Notes under the pieces: generated by a model
Databases searched by the model: none
What the model was told of the DNA's origin: nothing
What the model saw: only the letters and a program-made list of their open reading frames with translations
Source of the DNA: Streptomyces sp. HUAS CB01
GTDB lineage: Bacteria; Actinomycetota; Actinomycetes; Streptomycetales; Streptomycetaceae
DNA: 64,000 bases
Direction of reading: 5' to 3'
NCBI RefSeq assembly: GCF_030406905.1
Contig: NZ_CP129137.1
Coordinates: forward strand, 4,298,001 to 4,362,000
Part shown: piece after piece, positions 60,848-64,000 of the stretch
Layout of the letters: each line of letters begins with the position of its first letter
Position numbering within the stretch: the stretch's first letter is position 1
Made by a program: the position numbers and the translations under genes

Positions 60848-62155
60848 ATGTTCCTCCGAGAGGCCTGGTACGTGCCCGTCACGTTCGCCCGGCAGTACGG
60901 TTCCCGGCGCTCGCTGCGCCGGCGCCAGCTCTCGCAGCTGAACCGGATGCTGGCGCACGCCAGGGCACGGGTCCCGTACTACCGGGACAGCCCCGACCAC
61001 CGCACCGGCCCGCTGCGCTCCCTCGCCGAGGTGGCGAAGCTGCCGGTCATCGACAAGGAGGTCCTGCGCAGCCGGCCCCTGGAGGAACTCCTCGCGGACG
61101 GGGTGGAGCCGGGTACCGTGCCCACCTTCCGCACCAGCGGCTCCACCGGACGCCGGGTCACCGTCGTCCACGACCAGCACAGCCACGACTACCACATGGC
61201 CTCGTGCGTACGCCGGTTCCTGGCCACCGGGCGCTATCTGCCCACGGACCGCCTCTCGCACATCAGGCCGTTCGCGCCGCCCTCGCGCGGCTTCGAGAAG
61301 GCCGGACTGTTCCGCCGCCATGTGCTGCTCACCGACCGGCCGATGGAGGAGATCAAGGCCGAACTGCTCGCCGCGCGACCGCAGGTGCTCATCGGGTACC
61401 CGGTGCATCTGCGCGCGCTGCTGAGGGCACTGGACCCGGCCGAACTCGCCGCACTGCGCGGCACGCTGAAGCTGGTGATGACGGAGTCCGAACTCCTCGT
61501 CCCGGAGCACCGCGCACTGCTGGAGCGGGAGTTCGGTGCGCCCGTGCACGACGAGTACTCGGCGTTCGAGGTGCTCAACATCGCGTACGAGTGCGCGCAC
61601 CAGCGGGCCCATCTCGCCGAGGACCGGCTGCTCGTGGAGATCCTCGGGCCGGACGGGCGGCCCCTGCCCGACGGGGGCGAGGGGCGGGTCGTGGTGACGG
61701 CGTTCATGGAGCGCGCGATGCCGCTGATCCGCTACGACCTCGGCGACGTCGGCCGCATCGACACCGACCCGTGCCCGTGCGGCCGCCGCTTCAGGACCCT
61801 GCGGCTGACCGCGGGCCGCGTCAACGACGCGGTGCTGCTGCCCACCGGCCGCCAGCTGTACCCGGACACGTTCCTGCATCTGGCCGCGACGTTCCCCGGC
61901 ATCGCCGAGTGCAGCGTCGTGCAGGACCGCGAGGGCTCGGTCCGGCTGAACGTCGTCCCGTCCGCGCCGCTCTCCGCCGCCGAATGGGACGGACTGACCG
62001 CCGGGGTGCGGGCCCGACTGCTCGCCGTGGCCGGCTGCGACTTCCCCCTGGAGGTCGTCCGGACGGACAGCGTCGAGATCACTGCGGGCGGCAAGGGCCG
62101 CTTCGTCACCTCCGAGGCGGTGGTCCCCGGGCCGGCCCGCACCGCACCGGCATGA
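60848..62155 (+). CDS. CapK/PaaK-like adenylate-forming enzyme
   Basis: A 435-residue member of the phenylacetate-CoA ligase/CapK branch of the ANL superfamily: TFRTSGSTGRR (P-loop, about 97), DEYSAFE (in place of the YG.TE motif), IRYDLGDVGR, a CPCGRRF Cys pair typical of PaaK-like proteins, and a C-terminal domain ending near GKGRFVTSE. CapK proteins occur in exopolysaccharide loci; here it could activate an acid for transfer. ATG 60848 has AAGGGGAG upstream. The stop overlaps the flippase ATG. Confidence 0.87.
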   Translation: MFLREAWYVPVTFARQYGSRRSLRRRQLSQLNRMLAHARARVPYYRDSPDHRTGPLRSLAEVAKLPVIDKEVLRSRPLEELLADGVEPGTVPTFRTSGSTGRRVTVVHDQHSHDYHMASCVRRFLATGRYLPTDRLSHIRPFAPPSRGFEKAGLFRRHVLLTDRPMEEIKAELLAARPQVLIGYPVHLRALLRALDPAELAALRGTLKLVMTESELLVPEHRALLEREFGAPVHDEYSAFEVLNIAYECAHQRAHLAEDRLLVEILGPDGRPLPDGGEGRVVVTAFMERAMPLIRYDLGDVGRIDTDPCPCGRRFRTLRLTAGRVNDAVLLPTGRQLYPDTFLHLAATFPGIAECSVVQDREGSVRLNVVPSAPLSAAEWDGLTAGVRARLLAVAGCDFPLEVVRTDSVEITAGGKGRFVTSEAVVPGPARTAPA

Positions 62156-63696
62156 CGGCGCCGTCCGGTGGGCCGGACCGGCGCCCCACCGCCCGGTCGC
62201 TGACCTCGCTGCTCGCCGGACGCACCGCCTTCCGGCTGGCGCTGCTCGGGGCCAACGCCGCTCTGCTGGCGAGCTGGGGGGAGGCCGGGTACGAGCCCTA
62301 CGCCGCGGCGATGGGCACGGCCCAGGTGCTCACCACGCTCACCACGCTCGGGATCGAGAAGTCCGCGCTGAAGCTCGTGCCCAGGGCACGCCGCACAGGG
62401 CGCCAGCTCATCACCGTCCTGCTGGTGTCCGCGCTGCTGCTCGCCGGGGCGGCCGTGCTCTGGCTGGGCTGCGCGGCACTGTTCGTACCGGCCGGCGACA
62501 CGGGCATGCTGAGGCTGCTCGCAGGTCTCTACGCCGCGCTCCTCGGGCTGAACACCGTGCTGGTCGGCCTCTGCCGGGCCCTGGACAGGAACCGTGCCGA
62601 CGTCCTGAACTTCGCCGCCCTCTCCCTGGTCATCGCCACCGGGGCCGGGGGAGCGGGCCTTCTCGGCTGGGGCCCCACGGCCTTCACCGGCTGGATCCTC
62701 GGCGGCACCGCCCTGCTCAACCTGGCCCAGCTGCCGGCCCTGTACCGGGCCGCGGGCCGGCCGGTGCGCCGCGGCATCACCCGTCCCGTGGTGTCCACCT
62801 CCGTGCTGATGGCCTGCGGCGACATCGCGGCCGCGGGCACGGTCAGCCTGCTCTTCGCGATGCTCGGCGCCTCCCGGCACCACGAGCAGACCGGCCATCT
62901 GTACCTGATGGTCCTCGCCTCGTCCGTGCTGCTGAACGGCTTCGGCTATCTGATGCGGCTCTTCCAGCCGCATGTGTCCCTGACGCTCCGGTCGGTGGAC
63001 GGCGCCTCGCTGGACCGCCGGGTGGTGCGGCGTCTGCTGCCCGTCGCGGCCACCGGGGCGGTGTGGACCGCGGTGGCCCTGTGGCTGGCACGGTCGGCGG
63101 AACAGACCGCGCTCGTCCCTCCGGCGGTCGCCGTCCTGCTGCTGTACGTGCTCTGCGTGCCGCTGTTCTTCGCCGTCGGCAGCCTCAACTACCTGCTGGA
63201 GAACGCGACCTCGCGGACCCTGCGGGCCACCGCGGTGAGTGCGCTGGCCGGACTGCTCTGCGCCGTCCTGCTGGGCCTGTTCCTCGTACCGGCGCTGGGC
63301 GCGCTCGGCGCGGTGACCGCGCTCGCCTCGGGCGAGGTGGCCCACGCCGTGCTCGCCCGCCTCCTGCTCGGGAGCTCCGTCCGCGGCACCGCGCCCTCCG
63401 CGGACGCCCCGGCCGCGCCCCGGACGCCCGGGACGCCTTCGGCGGACGCCCGGACCGCGCCCGACCCGCCCGCCGCGGTGACGACCGAATCCGGAGCCCG
63501 CGATGAGCGGACCGCCCCGTGCACCTCAGGGTGCCGCAGATGGTCCCCGCGTCCGTCGGGACGACCGGGTCCGCGCCGCATCCGCCGTAGTGCTCCCGCC
63601 GGCCAGGTGCCGGCCCCGTCCACGACCGGACGGCCCCCCGTCCACGTCCGCGGCCGCATCCGACGCGGCCACCCCCGTCAAGGAAATGGAACCGGC
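62152..63696 (+). CDS. Polysaccharide-flippase-like membrane protein, end uncertain
   Basis: A protein with about 12 hydrophobic segments (to about residue 410) of the Wzx/MATE-like flippase type, starting at ATG 62152 inside the previous stop (ATGA). Third-position GC is strong until about 63490 and then collapses, but no stop occurs: the frame runs on in phase into the epimerase ATG at 63697. A separate frame starting at ATG 63503 (GGAG upstream) encodes 65 residues and ends at 63700, overlapping that ATG as TGA. Either the C-terminal tail is a Pro/Ala linker, there is a true fusion, or a frameshift lies near 63490. Confidence 0.7.
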
Positions 63697-64000
63697 ATGA
63701 ACCTCGCCTCACCAGCCCCCGTCTCCCTCGTCACCGGAGGCGCCGGCTTCATCGGATCACATGTGGCGCGCGAACTGCTCGCCGCCGGCCATCGGGTGGT
63801 CGTGCTCGACGACCTCAGCGGCGGTGTGCGCGGCAACGTCCCCGAGGGGGCGGAGTTCCGGCACGGCAGCGTCTGCGACCCCGAGGTGGTCGACGCCGTC
63901 TTCGCCGCCCACCGCGTCGACTACGTCTTCCACCTCGCCGCGTACGCCGCCGAGGGACTGAGCCACTTCATCAAGCGCTTCAACTACATGAACAACGTGG
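63697..64000 (+). CDS. NAD-dependent sugar epimerase, truncated by window end
   Basis: The first 101 codons of an extended SDR: VSLVTGGAGFIGSHVARELL (NAD-binding GxxGxxG), VVLDDLSGG, then VDYVFHLAAYAAEGLS, as in UDP-glucose 4-epimerases and relatives. AAGGAA lies about 11 nt before ATG 63697. It is the third nucleotide-sugar enzyme of the cluster. Confidence 0.85.
   Translation, partial: MNLASPAPVSLVTGGAGFIGSHVARELLAAGHRVVVLDDLSGGVRGNVPEGAEFRHGSVCDPEVVDAVFAAHRVDYVFHLAAYAAEGLSHFIKRFNYMNNV

Overview
The window is chromosomal DNA from a Streptomyces (or very close actinomycete). GC is about 70% with strong GC bias at third codon positions, GTG and TTG starts are common, and many starts lack a Shine-Dalgarno but have a -10 hexamer 6-8 nt upstream. 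From memory, the gene order crp, nth, Nudix, MarP-like protease, hydrolase, nhaA, acsA ... Tad genes, DECH helicase, bldG, hppA, topA, tmk, holB, secreted protease matches the conserved core of the S. coelicolor chromosome (around SCO3571 to SCO3540).

Layout. 1-15.8 kb: regulation, repair and metabolism (crp, endonuclease III with a histone-H1-like tail, CoA-pyrophosphatase-type Nudix, MarP-like protease, alpha/beta hydrolase, NhaA, AcsA, a deacetylase-like lipoprotein, a MinD/CooC-like ATPase, a Fic-fold protein with a degenerate active site, a HAD phosphatase). 16.3-24.6 kb: the actinobacterial helicase/secretion neighbourhood, with an overlapping Tad pilus operon (CpaE, TadA, TadB, TadC, Flp-type pilin, two TadE-like proteins) opposite a DECH-box helicase. 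24.6-42.3 kb: bldG with its anti-sigma partner, the H+-pyrophosphatase, a lipoprotein, a methyltransferase, topA, an MFS-thymidylate kinase-coiled coil fusion, DNA polymerase III delta', a tripeptidyl-peptidase-like lipoprotein and tRNA-Thr(CGT).

42.3-48.5 kb is an accessory island. Two degenerate copies of the tRNA-Thr 3' half, each followed by a terminator, bracket an Rhs/WXG-type polymorphic toxin with an HNH-like C-terminal tip and its adjacent immunity candidate. No integrase is visible. 48.6-50 kb holds three small Streptomyces proteins.

50-64 kb is a glycan and natural-product style cluster: UDP-glucose 6-dehydrogenase and a UDP-xylose-synthase-like enzyme, a SARP regulator coupled to a small secreted peptide, a LuxR-type regulator, and then a co-directional operon. 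The operon encodes a BesD-like Fe(II)/2-oxoglutarate enzyme with an HxG motif instead of HxD (the signature of radical halogenases), a DPM1-like glycosyltransferase, an ATP-grasp ligase, a membrane protein, a CapK/PaaK-like adenylating enzyme, a flippase and a truncated NAD-dependent epimerase. I consider this operon the most likely undescribed system here: it suggests a halogenated amino acid ligated to, or exported with, a lipid-linked sugar. Other second-look items are the tRNA-bounded toxin island, a 23-bp iteron-like array beside a DnaA box upstream of holB, a DasR-type operator near acsA, and the coupled peptide/SARP pair.
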